The notes under the pieces are model-generated. The model was not told the DNA's origin, did no database searches, and saw nothing but the letters and a program-made list of their open reading frames with translations. From Platycnemis pennipes (lineage: Eukaryota > Arthropoda > Insecta > Odonata > Platycnemididae): a DNA stretch of 64,000 nucleotides. Position numbers and translations under genes: made by a program. Below are positions 12,180 to 24,000 of this stretch, piece by piece. Every line of letters starts with the position of its first letter. The stretch's first letter is position 1. The stretch lies in assembly GCA_933228895.1 (NCBI GenBank), contig OW121852.1, positions 121,267,544 through 121,331,543 on the forward strand. The letters are read 5' to 3'.

Positions 12180-12600
12180 CGTGGACGCGGGGGAGGGGTT
12201 CATTTCCCCCCACCCTCGACGGGGGTTTTTAGTGTGTTCGGGAGTTGCGGGTGCGATGCGAGCCCCTGACAAAACACACAGTCGCACACTCGCACACGAG
12301 TACAGAGGGAAACGCCGACACATTGGCAGGGCCGCCGCAGTTGACGCGGGCTCCCCAACTCGGGAGATCGTCGCGAGTCGGTCAGTTCATCTCGCCACCG
12401 GCGGTCGGACCGGAGCTCTCGGAGCCGACGTTTGCGCGCTACCTTCCGCGGGGACCGGCTCAGGTGATCGCCGCCGGATCGGAGCGCACGGCCCCCGTGC
12501 TCTCGACGGCGAAGGAATCCGTCGCGGATAAGAAGCCCGAGTTTTCGGGAATCGTGCCGCGGGGCAATCGTTTGTTTTCTGTCAGGGAACGTTATATTTT
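12180..12600. promoter_or_regulatory. CpG-rich island, candidate promoter
   Basis: About 400 bases dense in CpG (GACGCGG, CGTCGCGAGTCGG, CGACGGCG words) with balanced G and C, unlike the C/T-only tracts nearby. An insect-type initiator-like TCAGTTC occurs at about 12382, with a GGACC word about 25 bases downstream. That is close to, but not at, the expected spacing of a downstream promoter element. Frames in both directions are open only because of composition. I infer a possible transcription start region. It leads into the candidate 5' exon at 13080-13806. Confidence 0.4.
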
Positions 12601-13079
12601 GAATTCGGCTATCCCGTGTCTTTTCCTGAATTCCATTCCCGACCTATAGACATACATTTTCGTCTTGGTGCATTTCGTGGAAGGATTGAGAAGGAACACT
12701 GGGAGGGGTTGGCTTTTCGTGGGTGGGAGGGGGTGCTAAGAAAGGACAAGAAGGAGAGTGGGACTTTAAGGAGAAAAGGTCTTAAAGTGAATAATGCCGA
12801 ATATCGTGTTACGCCACCTTCTCATGTCTGCATGATATGTTTGTGCTCGTTTGGTTTTAACATTCCACTGCCCAACCGTTCGCACTCTCCATTTGTTGGC
12901 AAACTCTTGCCGAACTTCATTGAAAGTACCTACTCAATTTCCCCGCAGTAAATACGTACCTGTAGAAGTGTCCCACGTTATTTACGTTGCCTATTGTGAA
13001 TGACCTTTTAAAAACTTTAGAGAACTCTGATTGTCGATATCTGATTATCGTCGTATAAGTTAAAATATTACCCTAATAA

Positions 13080-13806
13080 AGGACAGTGACTTGGCCTAAA
13101 CAGTGACCACTCCTAATTAACCACTGGAGTAAAAGAAAAGGAAAATTAGTGACAGTGAAACCTGCATTGGTTCTCTTTCATTCTCGTCAGGACTGGAACA
13201 GTGAAAACTTATTCTTCTTCCCATTCTTTATGATATTTGGGGACTTATAACATTTACACTTATTTGGGAGTGGACAAAGACATTTTGCCACTTGATCGGA
13301 TAGTGGTACCTCGGCCTTCACTGAGAACGAACTCAGTTTGTGGGAGCGACGCTCGTTGGCCTACGACCACGAACGTTCCTTGACACTTGTGCGTGTACGT
13401 GTGTTGTTTCCGGGCATCCGTTCACCGTGCATCGGCTGCCCCACAGTGAATCGCGTCGTCGTCCCGTGTGTTCGGAGGGATCGTGATTGAGCGCGCCCTC
13501 CCCACGGCGTCGCCCGCAGCCGGATCACGGTGCCGCGACACCCCTCTTGCCCGTCTTCTCCGTGACTTCCGGTCAGCTTCACGCCTCGCGGACGCTTCCG
13601 GAGAGGAAGGCCTTTGTCGCCACACCTCCGCCCCCTCACACGACAACGGCAAACAACACCGATAGTGCACCGTTTTTCTACGTGCTGGGACACCACGTGA
13701 CTCGCGTGAATGCTTGGGGCTCACCTTGCGAGTGCGTGACCCTGGACTTGGGGAACACTCTGACACATATAAGCAGGATCTTCATCTTCGCGAACCATCT
13801 CCCGAG
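13080..13806 (+). other. Candidate untranslated 5' exon ending at a splice donor
   Basis: The sequence has the feel of an insect 5' leader: repeated AGTGAC/AGTGAAA words at 13080-13200, then a CpG-rich part (13330-13700) with no long consistent frame. At 13801-13812 the string CCCGAG|GTATGA is a reasonable splice donor, after which composition falls at once to AT-rich background. No acceptor or coding exon downstream could be tied to it. Transcription is inference from composition and one donor-like site. Confidence 0.3.
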
Positions 13807-13860
13807 GTATGAAAAACAATTTGTATTTTCGGAAATTTTCCCATCATCCCTGAGCTAATT

Positions 13861-15380
13861 CTTCATTCCACAGGAGGGTAAGGTGAATCTACACGTACAA
13901 TTTTAGATAAGTTTGGGGTCTTTATTCTTTGGGAAACGAAATTATTTCATTTTCAATCATGAATGCGCATTAAAATTCCGGCTCTAAACGATGTTAAACC
14001 ATGCTGGTCGTACTTAGGTTAATCGTAGTGGATTCAGGCCATTTAAACCATTTATTCTGTTAGCCTTTGGCAGTGGCAATCTAAATTTGTCTTACGATTT
14101 CATATGGAGAGAAATTATTGTTTTCAAAACTTACTAGAAGTGAAACTGTGCGAGCACTAACGCAGAAACCTGTATTTTGGCAATGCATTTAATATCACTC
14201 GGCTTTTGATGTGGACTTGGCTATTTATAAAAAGTAAATCAGTGAGTTATTAGTGCCGTTGTAAGCCTAATACATTTTAATACTTATTTCTTGTTTTGGG
14301 AAATTTACGGTATTATTTGCTCAAAATCTTTATGGATGATACAGGTCTTCTACACTACTGAGAATTTTAACACTTAGTTATCATTGGTATGCCAGTAAAT
14401 TGTACTTTATTTTTTCAAAGTGGTTGCAGAAATTTTATATAAATACATTTAGGTAAGATTGGAAAACGAACGGAAAAAGAAACCTCAGCGTTCCACAAGG
14501 TGAACTATTTTAATGCAAGGTTTCACTACATTATACCAACTTCATTTTATGAGCGAATAGTTGAAGGTAAAATAATATTGAGCGCAATACAAAACGAAAA
14601 AAAATTAGAAAAAAAGGTTGTTGCCTTTGCCTACAAGTTTTAAGCCGAGTTATCCTAAATGGAAAAAAAATCTCATAAAATGTTATGTAGGTATTACTCT
14701 GACTTTGAACTCATTTGCAGTGACCTTATCTTGTGATTTATATGTGTAGCCTTTAAATGGAAGATTTCAACTATTTATCTACGTGAGTAATGTTGCGTTA
14801 CATTTAGCTGATAGGTATACGGCTGGAAAGCAGCAAAATTAAAATAAATCACGATTGGAAGATCAAACCAACCAAAGTTTTTAAGTCTTTCCTGCCGAGA
14901 AAATGTCAGCATTTGTAGCTTCGATGAACCATTTTCCACAGTGTCAGGTGTAATTAATAGTTCTTTGATTATTCCATTAAAATTGTAAAGTCATTTTTAT
15001 GAGAGTTGCGGACTGAAGCTTAATGTCCGTTGTGAAACCCTTGAGAAGGTTTGGAGTGCTCGTTATTTTCCACAGATTGGAACCTTAGTTTGAAAATATT
15101 AATAATGCAAATTTTATTTGAAACACTTTAACCCATCTCTTCCAATTTCCATGGATTCGTAAAGCGCTTCCTTGAGCTCTACCCTCTTGGAAAGTTTACA
15201 TGAAAGGGAAGGTTGGGCGGCCGGCATATCCTATAGAAACCACTAATAGGTATTAAATTGTCCCGAGAGGGAAATCAGCTCCATGGGAGTTATGCAGATG
15301 ATGACCGAGCAAGAGATTTTCTAGTCCTTTGGATGTTTTGATATGACGTTCCTGAGGAGGGAAAGAGTAAGTAATCCGCG
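13861..15380. other. Gene-free background
   Basis: AT-rich DNA following the possible donor at 13807. If that exon is real, this is the start of its intron. No repeat or gene is recognised. Confidence 0.55.
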
Positions 15381-15960
15381 ACTTTATCATTTCCCCATCG
15401 CCTGATCCCCCTCCGCCGCCTTCAACGGCCGAGGCTCTTATCTCTTCGGAGCCATCCTTCAGAAATTGTCCCCCCTACCTTCTCTTTTCCCTCCAGTTTT
15501 TGTGGACGCCCTCTTCCCTCTCCTCCCCGCAACCGTGAAGAAAGGAATACCTGTTAAACCTAACCCATAACAACAACCTTGCCCTTCCTTTTCTTCCGTG
15601 GCGCGCAAGAAAGAATATTTCCGTCCAATACACTAACTCTCCCCGCCTCCATCGCCAACACGTGTCCGCCACGGACTCAACCATCGCCCCCTGCCCTTGC
15701 TTCCCATCCAACAGCCGTCGACGCCGTGCCCCTCCCTCTCTATCCCCTCGCCAGGCCCCCCCATCCGTCTCTCCTCCCTCCCTCCCTCTTCCTCTCCCCA
15801 GCGTAGCATCCCAGGCCGACTACCAGCCTCCGGACGGTCCATAAAACCCGCCCTTTCTCCTTGGCCCCACGCGTCTGCACCGGGTCCTGCCGCGGGAGGG
15901 AGATTCTGCTCCGTCCGCACCCTCGCGGAGGAGGTAGACGGAGCAAGCGACCGACGAATC
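15380..15960. repeat. C/T-rich tract grading into a CpG-rich patch
   Basis: Pyrimidine-rich DNA from about 15380 to 15830 becomes CpG-richer at 15850-15960 (GCGTCTGCACCGGG, CCGCGGGAGGG). Several overlapping frames (60-129 codons) on both strands are compositional. It could be a minor regulatory island. Confidence 0.45.
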
Positions 15961-17170
15961 GGGCGATTTGGGATGTTTCTACGGCGCGATGAAAAACTTG
16001 GCGTTATGGTGCGTTACAGGGGAAGGGTAACCTCGTGGCAACGTTTGTTCCGTACTGGCGGTTGCGTGTTATACACGATTGTGTAGTGAATTACCTTGGA
16101 TGAATTGGAATGTTTGCCAAATCCTCCCCCTTATCCCTAAGAGAGGGTAGGAATATATTTTTAATATACCTATCAGGATAAATGATCGTCCGGGTTGGAA
16201 AAATTAACTCTGCTTTTCCACATGGTAATGTTCCATCCCGGACATAAGTGTATTCCACCAAGTAAGGCCAGGAAATATCTTCTACAAAAATGATCGTATT
16301 CATTTTAATGAATACTAGTGTCGGGAAACCTTGGCTTTTCCTATATTGATTGAGTCGTTCCATGAAAACGTAAGCCTATTTTAATCATTCTTTTATTTGA
16401 ACAGATATGAGGGAGATTATTCCAGGACGTGAATGCGTATGGTACAGAGATGATGATGATAGTTCTTACTGCATGTCTTATTTTTTAATTATTCATTAAT
16501 GATTGTCTTATATTCCGTTATTTGTAAAATAGAGTAATGGTAGACGTAATTATTAGAATTAATAGTAATTCGATTTTATTCCGTTCACCAGTGCCACTAA
16601 AAATCCTCAGCTTCCATCCCCTAGTCAATTTATGTTGATTGTGACCTGCAAAAAAAACTTATACAGCCTTCAATGGTTCTGGATACTCATACAAGTATAT
16701 ATGAAACCTATTGTGATAAAAAAAGCCGAACTATTGGAGAACAGGTGGAGGCAGTCAGGTCGGCAACGTGCCGGCTGGAATTCCGTCTTGGGCATAGGTG
16801 TGCTATTTTTTATAGGATTAGAATTTTATAAGATATGTTAGTTTGGACGTTAGGTTGGGGCAATATAGATTTCCTAGTTTGAGTACTTAAAAACCTGCCC
16901 AAGTTTAATACTACTTGGAGATGGGAAACAATTTGCACAGTTGTAGCCTGAACTACATTTCACTATCTGAAAACTCGAACTTGCCCGCTGCAATGTTTCC
17001 ACTTGGTCATTCGGGCGTTTTCTTCTTTTTGAAGGACCTTTCTTGACTTGGCTTAAACTTTTTCACATAAACGTTTTCCATCACTCTCATTCCTTGAATT
17101 ATGAAGATATTTTTAACTCGTTGGTTTCACGGCTAAAATTGTTGCTTGTCGAATGCTAATGCCTTGAAAA
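15961..17170. other. Gene-free background
   Basis: AT-rich DNA. The 90-codon minus frame (16091-16363) and 69-codon plus frame (16632-16841) show no recognisable motif. Confidence 0.5.
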
Positions 17171-17650
17171 TAATGTGCCGCGTAAGACTAGTTCAAACGA
17201 AACGCATCACCCGATGACTCAACGTTTATGGGTCAAAGAAAGAAGGACACTCGAGTCAGTGAGCTCGCATCCTACATTCAGGCAAAGCCGACCGTCCGTC
17301 TCCAACGTTGATCCCTCGAAATCTGCTTCCGCTAATGCCATTTATACATCGGTATCACACAGTGTGCTAATTTTTTTTGCGATGCCATCTCTCAGTGGTG
17401 ACTTTCAGAATTGTCCCTCCGGAATCGTGAGAATGTTTTGGCAACACCGCACCGAGACCACTCCGGCGAAAAAGAGAAGCCTCCACCTTTAGCAACGACC
17501 CCGTGACCTACACATGGAAGGTCGCAGTCACCGCGCCCACCGAACCATTCCACCGTCAGATCACCGCCGCCCGCCAGGGTAGCGGCCGTCGTCCTCACTC
17601 CCACGCAACTGTCAACCCCAATCTACCCCTCCATTGATCCCTGACCCCAT
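17171..17650. other. GC-balanced patch, possible regulatory element or single exon
   Basis: About 480 bases with even base composition and moderate CpG content between AT-rich flanks. A 105-codon plus frame (17175-17492) is open, but its translation is Ser/Thr/Pro-rich with no domain I know. Splice signals at its ends are not convincing. A conserved non-coding element is as likely as an exon. Confidence 0.3.
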
Positions 17651-17752
17651 AGGGAATCTATCCCTTGGAACAAATACCCTCAAGTCCTGGCTTACTCCCT
17701 TTTTTCGCATGACTCTAAAAAAGAATTTTATAATTAGTGTGCAAGGTGTTTA

Positions 17753-18135
17753 GGGCCATATTCAGAATCTCAGCTACAGCGTCACTTCCTCTGCTCTCGT
17801 CTCAAAATCCCTACGAGTCAAATTGGTGTATGGATTCTACCCGTACAGGTAGTATTAGGTACATCTCAGTGTACGCTGAGAATTGAGTTGAGATGCTGAA
17901 TATGGCCCAGAATCTCAATTACAGACTTACTTCTACTGTTTACGCTATAAAGCCTCTATTTAGAGTTCGAAAGGGTGTAAGGCTTCTCCACGATATGGTT
18001 CGAAACTGTATACAGCGTGACGCTAAGAAGAAATGCCAACTTTGCTATGTGAAATGCTCACCATTTTGACTCGCGGTAGAGATTTTAGGACGCAGGCAGT
18101 AGAAGCGAGACGAGATGATATTCTGAATATGGCCC
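17753..18135. mobile_element. MITE with long terminal inverted repeats, probably two abutting copies
   Basis: The left end starts GGGCCATATTCAGAATCTCA. The right end is GATATTCTGAATATGGCCC, its inverse. The similarity continues for about 60 bases inward with diverged matches (TCTGCTCTCGTCTCAAAATC against the inverse of the right arm). A third terminus, GCTGAATATGGCCCAGAATC, lies at 17896-17915, so the block can be read as copy one (17753-17908) and copy two (about 17904-18135) sharing GGCCC. Flanks are TTA on the left and TTG on the right, loosely compatible with 3-bp duplications of PIF/Harbinger-type MITEs. The superfamily assignment is inference. Confidence 0.7.
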
Positions 18136-18724
18136 TTGTCGTCAATGGCAAAAACACGAAGCCTCGCGCATGCATATAGACCTTTCCTTACGACAGTTTT
18201 TCCTGTTTCATGACTGAGTTATTCATAGTATTGAAAGATGGTTGGATTGGAGCTAGGCCAACTTTTTGTCATCGTTTTGTTTTATCGACCGGATCGAATG
18301 CACTTAGAGCGTACTGGTCAGTTGTGTTGTTCCGGCTGATCACTCGGATCACTCATTAGTAAGAAAGCAGTAAGAAATCACGGCACGCATCATTGATTGA
18401 GAGTCACGACGTTTGTGGAATACATCGTGGGTAGAACTCTTCATTCAAGTGCCTGCTTTATAAATGCTCGCGACTGAATTACCTTCACCTCCTTGGCAAT
18501 CGTTTTGGAGTCAAACAGGTGACTCGAAAACGAATGCGATTATTTTCCAAACCCTTCCGTCAGCAATAACTGCCATTGCCTTCGTACGACGCAGACGAAG
18601 ATAATGAGACAAATACCTTTGCCGTTGGCATTCGAAGGCAAGGGAGCGATTTATCCCCCCACCCTCGTGTCTATTACCTGTATGAGAAGGAATGTCATAC
18701 GCCGGGTAATTCAGTCGTATACCC
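18136..18724. other. Gene-free sequence
   Basis: Moderately AT-rich. It would be the start of an intron if the minus-strand exon at 18731-18810 is real. No recognised repeat or coding region. Confidence 0.45.
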
Positions 18725-18730
18725 ACTTAC

Positions 18731-18810
18731 ATTGTTCCGCCTAGGAACGGTTTGAAAAAAAATGAAACTTCGATCACACATTCCTCCGCATTTGGCTTCG
18801 GAGAGGCCAT
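18731..18810 (-). CDS. Possible first coding exon (hypothetical, partial)
   Basis: On the minus strand an ATG at 18810-18808 sits in a good animal start context (AAAATGGCC). It reads 26 codons, beginning MASPKPNAEECVIEV and ending FKPFLGGT, to a strong consensus splice donor: exon ...ACAAT, intron GTAAGTGGG, with GTAAGT at 18730-18725. Without splicing the frame stops immediately (TAA at the donor), which fits an exon end. Upstream (18811-20450) is a CpG island that could be its promoter and leader. I do not recognise the peptide and no second exon was found toward lower coordinates. The frame also stays open upstream to 19659 (310 codons), but that part is low-complexity and unlikely to be protein. 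Confidence 0.3.
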
Positions 18811-20450
18811 TTTAAAATTAGACGACCGGCACACATTTGCCGACAATTTCCGCGCCCACGGAGCAGCCCCGCGGACCGCGAAGAGCACGGGAGCACCCCA
18901 TCGAGGAGGAGAGCGAAAATCTCGCGCGGAAATAAATAAATCCCGCGGTCTGTTTATTTTTTCGCCTCCGTCTCTTTTTCGGTTCGAAAACCGATATCCG
19001 ATACACATCCGATCCCGAGCATTTTCACTCCCGGAGCCGATATACTCGATCATTCGCCTCCTTCCCCGATCGATCCGAAACTCCCGCGTCCCTCCCTCAC
19101 TCTCTTTATCCAATCCGCGATCTTCGATCAATGCGTTCGCTTTTATCGTGCGCCTAGGGGCACCGAGGATAGGTGTGCAAGCCTTCCGCGTGCTGTTAAA
19201 AAGTTTTTTTGTTTTCGAGGCTTCGGGGGGTGTGAGAGGTAGAGAGGGAGAACGAGCGTCTGGCTCACTTAACGTCGGCTTGCGATTCCATCGTTTAGAG
19301 CGACGCCGCCGACGCCTGTATTCCCCTCCCCTCCTCCGCCCCCCTCGCTCTCCTCTCCTCCCCTCTCCCTCCCCTCCTTGACACCCCTCCTTCCTCCAAC
19401 GCACCCCCTCCCACCCCCTCCTTCCCCCTCCACCGCACCCCTTCCATCCCCACCCCACTCCGAATCCGCTGGTAGCGGGAGAGAGAGGGAGATAGCGAAA
19501 GAGAGAGAGATCCAGCGGGGAAGAGCGTGTTTTTGCTACGCGAAGCCTGCAGTGCGCTTCAGACGCCCCAGCTGACCGCCTGACTCTTCGCAGCCGTCCC
19601 TTGAACTGGACCGGCGCCGTTTTCCCTCGTGCGACCTGGGGAAACGGCGTGAAACCCACGCTGGTCCGTCATTTAGGGATATACACACAATACGAGATCG
19701 CGTCCGTGAAAGACTAAAATAAAAAAAATCGCTAGGAGGAAGAGCCGGCGGATATCGCCCGTGACATATATTTTTTTTGCGAAAAAATCATTCCCAATCC
19801 ATCCATCCACCCCATCCTCCCCCTGACACCCTACGCTCTTCGGAGAAAGAAAGCGAGCATCTTCCTCTCCTCGGAGTCGCCGTCTTCGTTCGTCTCCGGG
19901 AAGAGGAGACGGAGGAAGGGGCGTGTGCTTCGCCGGGAGTTGGTCGCGTCGGTCCCCGGTGAGAGAGGAGAGGCCCGTCGGAGCCCAGCTGATCTCTCTT
20001 TCCCCCCCGGCGGCAGCACAAAGGCCGGCAGCGGTCGGCACGTGACGGTTTCGCGAGGTGTGATGCCTTGTCCGGCCTCGCGCCCTCTCTCGCCTCGACG
20101 AGAGAATCGTGCTCAGCTCGGACCGCGGACCCTACTCCACGACTCCATCCGCCGTTGAGGACGCCTGTGTGTTTGTTGTTGTCTGTCTTCGGCGACTGCG
20201 GACGCTGGCGGTCAGGAACTCGAAAAATACCCCGAATCATTTCCCCACCCATTCCTTCCCCACGACACTCCCCCCTCTGCCCAATCCGGGTGGCGTGTGT
20301 CAGCTGTTTTTTCTCCCTTCCTCGGACTGACTACCTGTGTCCCGCGCCCAAAATTCGGTTCCCCTCGTCCGGCTTGTTTCGACTACGAGAGTCCAAATCT
20401 CGTGGAAATTGCGACGCTGCTGCTTGATGCTCACCGGTGGACGCTGATTC
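18811..20450. promoter_or_regulatory. Large CpG island, candidate (possibly bidirectional) promoter
   Basis: The longest GC-rich block of the window, about 1.6 kb. CpG is abundant at 18820-19140 and 19540-20430, interrupted by a C/T-rich low-complexity part (19315-19470). Every frame on both strands is partly open here. The products are Arg/Ser/Pro/Gly-rich and mutually contradictory, so I reject them as proteins. Downstream on the plus strand (20430-20760) are 5'-leader-like words (GAATTAGTGACAGTAGTG) and a donor-like CAC|GTGAGT near 20568. Downstream on the minus strand is the candidate exon at 18731-18810. A CpG-island promoter is the simplest reading but is inference. Confidence 0.5.
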
Positions 20451-21020
20451 GAATCGAGTTTCTTTTATTTTAGTTTGACAGTTGTTTACGTGACGAGAGG
20501 AATGCTTGTGAGAACGACATGCGTTTAACTCTTGGGTCAGGAGTTTGCAGAATCCTTCTCCTCCCACGTGAGTGACGTTCCGTGCATGAGGTGACATTCT
20601 TCGAATGAAGACTTAAAGTGAAAACAAACTCTTCTAGTCCCCTTATCTCTGTGCAACGCCCATCATGTGTAGATGAGACAAATGCATTCTAGTTTTAATT
20701 ATTAGTCCATAGTCGTTGAAGTGAATTAGTGACAGTAGTGTTCCGGTGTTTTGTACGTGTATCCCTCGCCTTTTGATGCCTCGGACATGGTTTATTAATG
20801 GTCAATTCAAAGGAAAATAGTGGGAATTTCACTTTGGCAATCGTTCTGCTTCGGACACTGCACTTGCTGGCGTTGTCAGCGAGCATGTGATTCCACAGTG
20901 CTGTGTGCATCAAATCTTGGTACTGTCCTCTCTCCAGGAATCGTGCATGTACGTATGCGAAGTCTTTTTTGCCTTCTTTGCTTCATTTTCTTCCCGAGAA
21001 TAAACATCCGATGTGAATAA
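20451..21020 (+). other. Possible 5' leader or intron start after the CpG island
   Basis: Composition relaxes gradually. AGTGAC/AGTGAATT words resemble insect leaders, and donor-like GTGAGT and GTACGT strings occur. A 66-codon plus frame (20820-21020) is cysteine-rich by chance. No firm exon boundary is supported. Confidence 0.25.
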
Positions 21021-21973
21021 GGATGTGAGAGGAAGGGGAGGTAGGAAAAAGTGGGGGAATGGTTCTCTGAGGATCTCTTTCTTCGATGGGTGCAGGGGTG
21101 GGGGAAGTTTAGGAGGCGGATCTCCGCCTTCTGCTTGAATTGTTCTCCAATGAGGAATCCTGGCCCTTGCTTTTCATCCCCGGCCGTTTGACGGCTTTGC
21201 GCGGCTCAAGGATTGAAAAATTGACGCAATACCATAGGTGAGAACACAGTGGGACGATATTTTGACCGCCGCTTAAGCATCGCGGGAAAAGTCCGTGCCG
21301 TTTAGACTTACCACCGGGATAGATGCGAGTCCGTTGGTGGTGGTGGGCGTTCAGTTCGGGATGTGTAGATTCATGGTATTATGCTCTGTGGCTCAGAACT
21401 AAACCTGCTCCAAGTCTTAGAAAAATTACATTTCTTTACCTTACAGGAATAGAAAATTCCTCACCTTGGTGTTAACCCTGATTTGGGTGACATTCACTGT
21501 GATTTTATGTAGGATTTAACGTTAATGTATCCACTAACTTAATGAAGGGATTTCGTTTTTTTCCTCTCCTGTGACGTTTCATTAGGAAAAAATAAACACT
21601 GGTGAATATGGCGCTTTAATTCCAAAAACATAGGGCCATAAGCCACATATTCTACTTATATTTTTAAGAACGAAGTTTGGTAGCGGCAATGATCAGTTTG
21701 TTTCGGTTTAAAATTCATGAACATTGTTTTATTAATGCTTTTATTCTTTGGAACACCTTGTTGTAGTATTATACTTGACTATGCCAGTGATGATACTCAT
21801 GATATCCTCTTAACACAATCAATGTTTAACGGAGGCATCAGAAATATTTTTCCCCGTCAAAGGCGATGATATCTTGGTCTCTCTAAAACTTGAAGACAAC
21901 TCTTCAGCTACATTTAAATTATACTCGAAGCCAGGAGAATTAATAGTATTTGTGTAACTATGCTATCAATAAG
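21021..21973. other. Gene-free background
   Basis: Unremarkable sequence from moderately GC-rich to AT-rich, with no supported feature. Confidence 0.5.
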
Positions 21974-21980
21974 TCCAGTA

Positions 21981-22032
21981 GTATGCTACAATATATTTAC
22001 TGGTAAATATATTACAGCATATTGTAGCATAC
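21981..22032. mobile_element. 52-bp palindromic insertion with 7-bp direct repeats
   Basis: GTATGCTACAATAT (21981-21994) and ATATTGTAGCATAC (22019-22032) are perfect 14-bp inverted repeats. Both are flanked by TCCAGTA (21974-21980 and 22033-22039), a perfect 7-bp direct repeat that looks like a target-site duplication. The interior contains a second, imperfect inverse copy of the left arm (TAAATATATTACAGCAT), so two alternative hairpins are possible. It has no coding capacity and is too small for an autonomous element. Confidence 0.65.
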
Positions 22033-22039
22033 TCCAGTA

Positions 22040-23734
22040 AAATTAGCGAGAACAGACCAAGCAAATTCACCACATTTTTACCTCCGCTCTTTGGCGAAGT
22101 GGTGTCATTAGAGTTACTTTTCAATATATTTCTCCTTAGTGGATTCTAGCCTTTCCGCGGATGGTTTAATCAGTATTTGGAGAGATAGGGCTTGTCGTCC
22201 AGTATTGGTGTTTTCCTACCATATGAAGTATCGGGTATTGGCTCAATTTTTAAGTTAGTTGTGAAAAATGCAATTTGAAGTTTTTTACTGTTATAGGAAG
22301 CAAATTCTATTTCTTTCAAATGTGTTTATTATTTACCGTTCATTTATAAAGCAAATCGTTCACCATGTGCATTCTTCAGGAAAGTAGTTCTCATGATTCG
22401 TGTATGCGTCATAATATCAGAATTATCTGTTCATGTGAAATTAGTCAACATGTGTCAACCACAAAATATATTCAAAATACATACCATGACTATCAATAAA
22501 CATGAACCGTCAAAGAGTGTTTGGGAGGGCGTGTGAACATAATAAACTCGTAAGATAAGGAGCTGCAGGTAGTGACTCATGTTTACGTTTGTTGCACGGT
22601 CTTTTAGTCATCATATCAAATCCTCAAGCCCGTCATTAATTTCCGATTGTAGTCCTATTGTTTGTGTCTTTTTGCCATCAACGTTTAGTCACACAATCCC
22701 TTTTCCTCTTCAAGTGAATGGAGGAGTTAAACGCCGCAGAGAATAATAAGAGAATATATCCGACTGAACTTCCCTACATTTATTCACAATGTGCATTATA
22801 AAGCGCCAAATACTTTTGCTAATGGAATAATGATGATTTGTGCTCATTCCCTATCAGGTCACCCCTATGTATACCTTACTAAAGCGTCCTCCATAGCCAA
22901 AGAAACCAATCTGATGTGTTATTTTCAATCTCTCTTGAAAACTTCTGGTATTGCTTGATTTTCTCTGTAACCTTGGAGATTTTGCATCAAATGTTGTGTT
23001 GGCGAGGGCATGTAACAAGCGCTGTGGCATCATTTTCACGCTGAAGGATATTCAAACCATGGTGCCTATCTTTAATTGCTCACCTCCCCGGTATCACTTT
23101 GGATAAGATATTTAAGGATATTATTATTTCTCATAAATTTCTATTTATTATCCTGCGTAAACACATATGTTTTTACTGTGCTCATGCTAGCCGTCACAGA
23201 TGCATTCATATTTACACAAATATTACTTCTTACATGAGATGTAGATTTTTTTCGCATCTACGAAACAGGCTGCATAGAAGTTTATTTTGAATAAGAACAT
23301 CAACCTTAGCGCGATACGGTCAATGATTTAGCTACATTTTTAAATTAAAAATGGGGTTACTTTACGGAAGGAAATTTCTTGGTGCAAGTTACACTGTTAT
23401 CTCGCCGCTGGAATTTCAGTGATTAAAGTTTTATTTTTAATTTTCCTAATACGGTAGGTAGCACACAAATAATAAGCGTCCTTCGCTACACAAGATAAGA
23501 GCGGTAGATAGTGAATCCTGAATCCACAATTGTGATAATTCATTCTTAGGTTTGGTCTTTATCCCAGATTATATGTGAATACATCATCAGTCCTATGCTA
23601 ACTCCATACATAGCTTGTTAGAAATCCTATTTTTTTCTAGTGAAAGACCAGAAATGTAAAACAATAAATCCCATCCAATTCAAAGTATGAAAAATCAATT
23701 TGAAGATGAAAAATGAATGAGAATCTGTGATAGT
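22040..23734. other. Gene-free background
   Basis: AT-rich. Small frames at 22854-23290 are featureless. Nothing recognised. Confidence 0.55.
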
Positions 23735-24000
23735 ACAATATGTTACTAGCTAGAGATCCTAGATTCATGCCCGGGAGAAGTCTCTTTGGACATTCTCAGC
23801 AAGTCAGAATTAGTGTAAGGTACTAAGTCATTATGTTTTACAAGTAGTTTATTGGCTACAAGTCTTTCTGGAAAATTTTAGATGTTTCAGAGAAAGGAGT
23901 TGCCCCTCCTACCTTGTGTGAATTTACTTTGCTGCTGAAACCAGTACTTGTTGTCTTATATCCTTATCAATATTGACTTTCGAGTTCAACACTTTAGTTG
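23735..24000 (+). mobile_element. SINE family A, old degenerate copy
   Basis: A decayed relative of the SINE at 43409-43680, in the same orientation. Matching landmarks in order are a B-box region (AGATTCATGCCCGGGAGAAG), CTCTTTGGACATTCTC, AGAAAGGAGTTGCCCCTCCT then ACCTTGTGTGAATTTAC, and the 3' end ATCAATATTGACTTTCGAGTTCAACAC. The tRNA-like head is badly eroded. Recognition rests on the ordered landmarks. Confidence 0.6.

Noticed and set aside
19315..19470. A coding exon in CCCTCC-rich DNA
   Set aside because: Simple-sequence C/T DNA; no codon structure.
18727..19659. 310-codon minus open frame, the longest in the window
   Set aside because: Apart from its last 27 codons it is Arg/Gly/Glu/Ser-rich, comes from CpG- and C/T-rich DNA, has equally long contradictory frames on the other strand and shows no domain.
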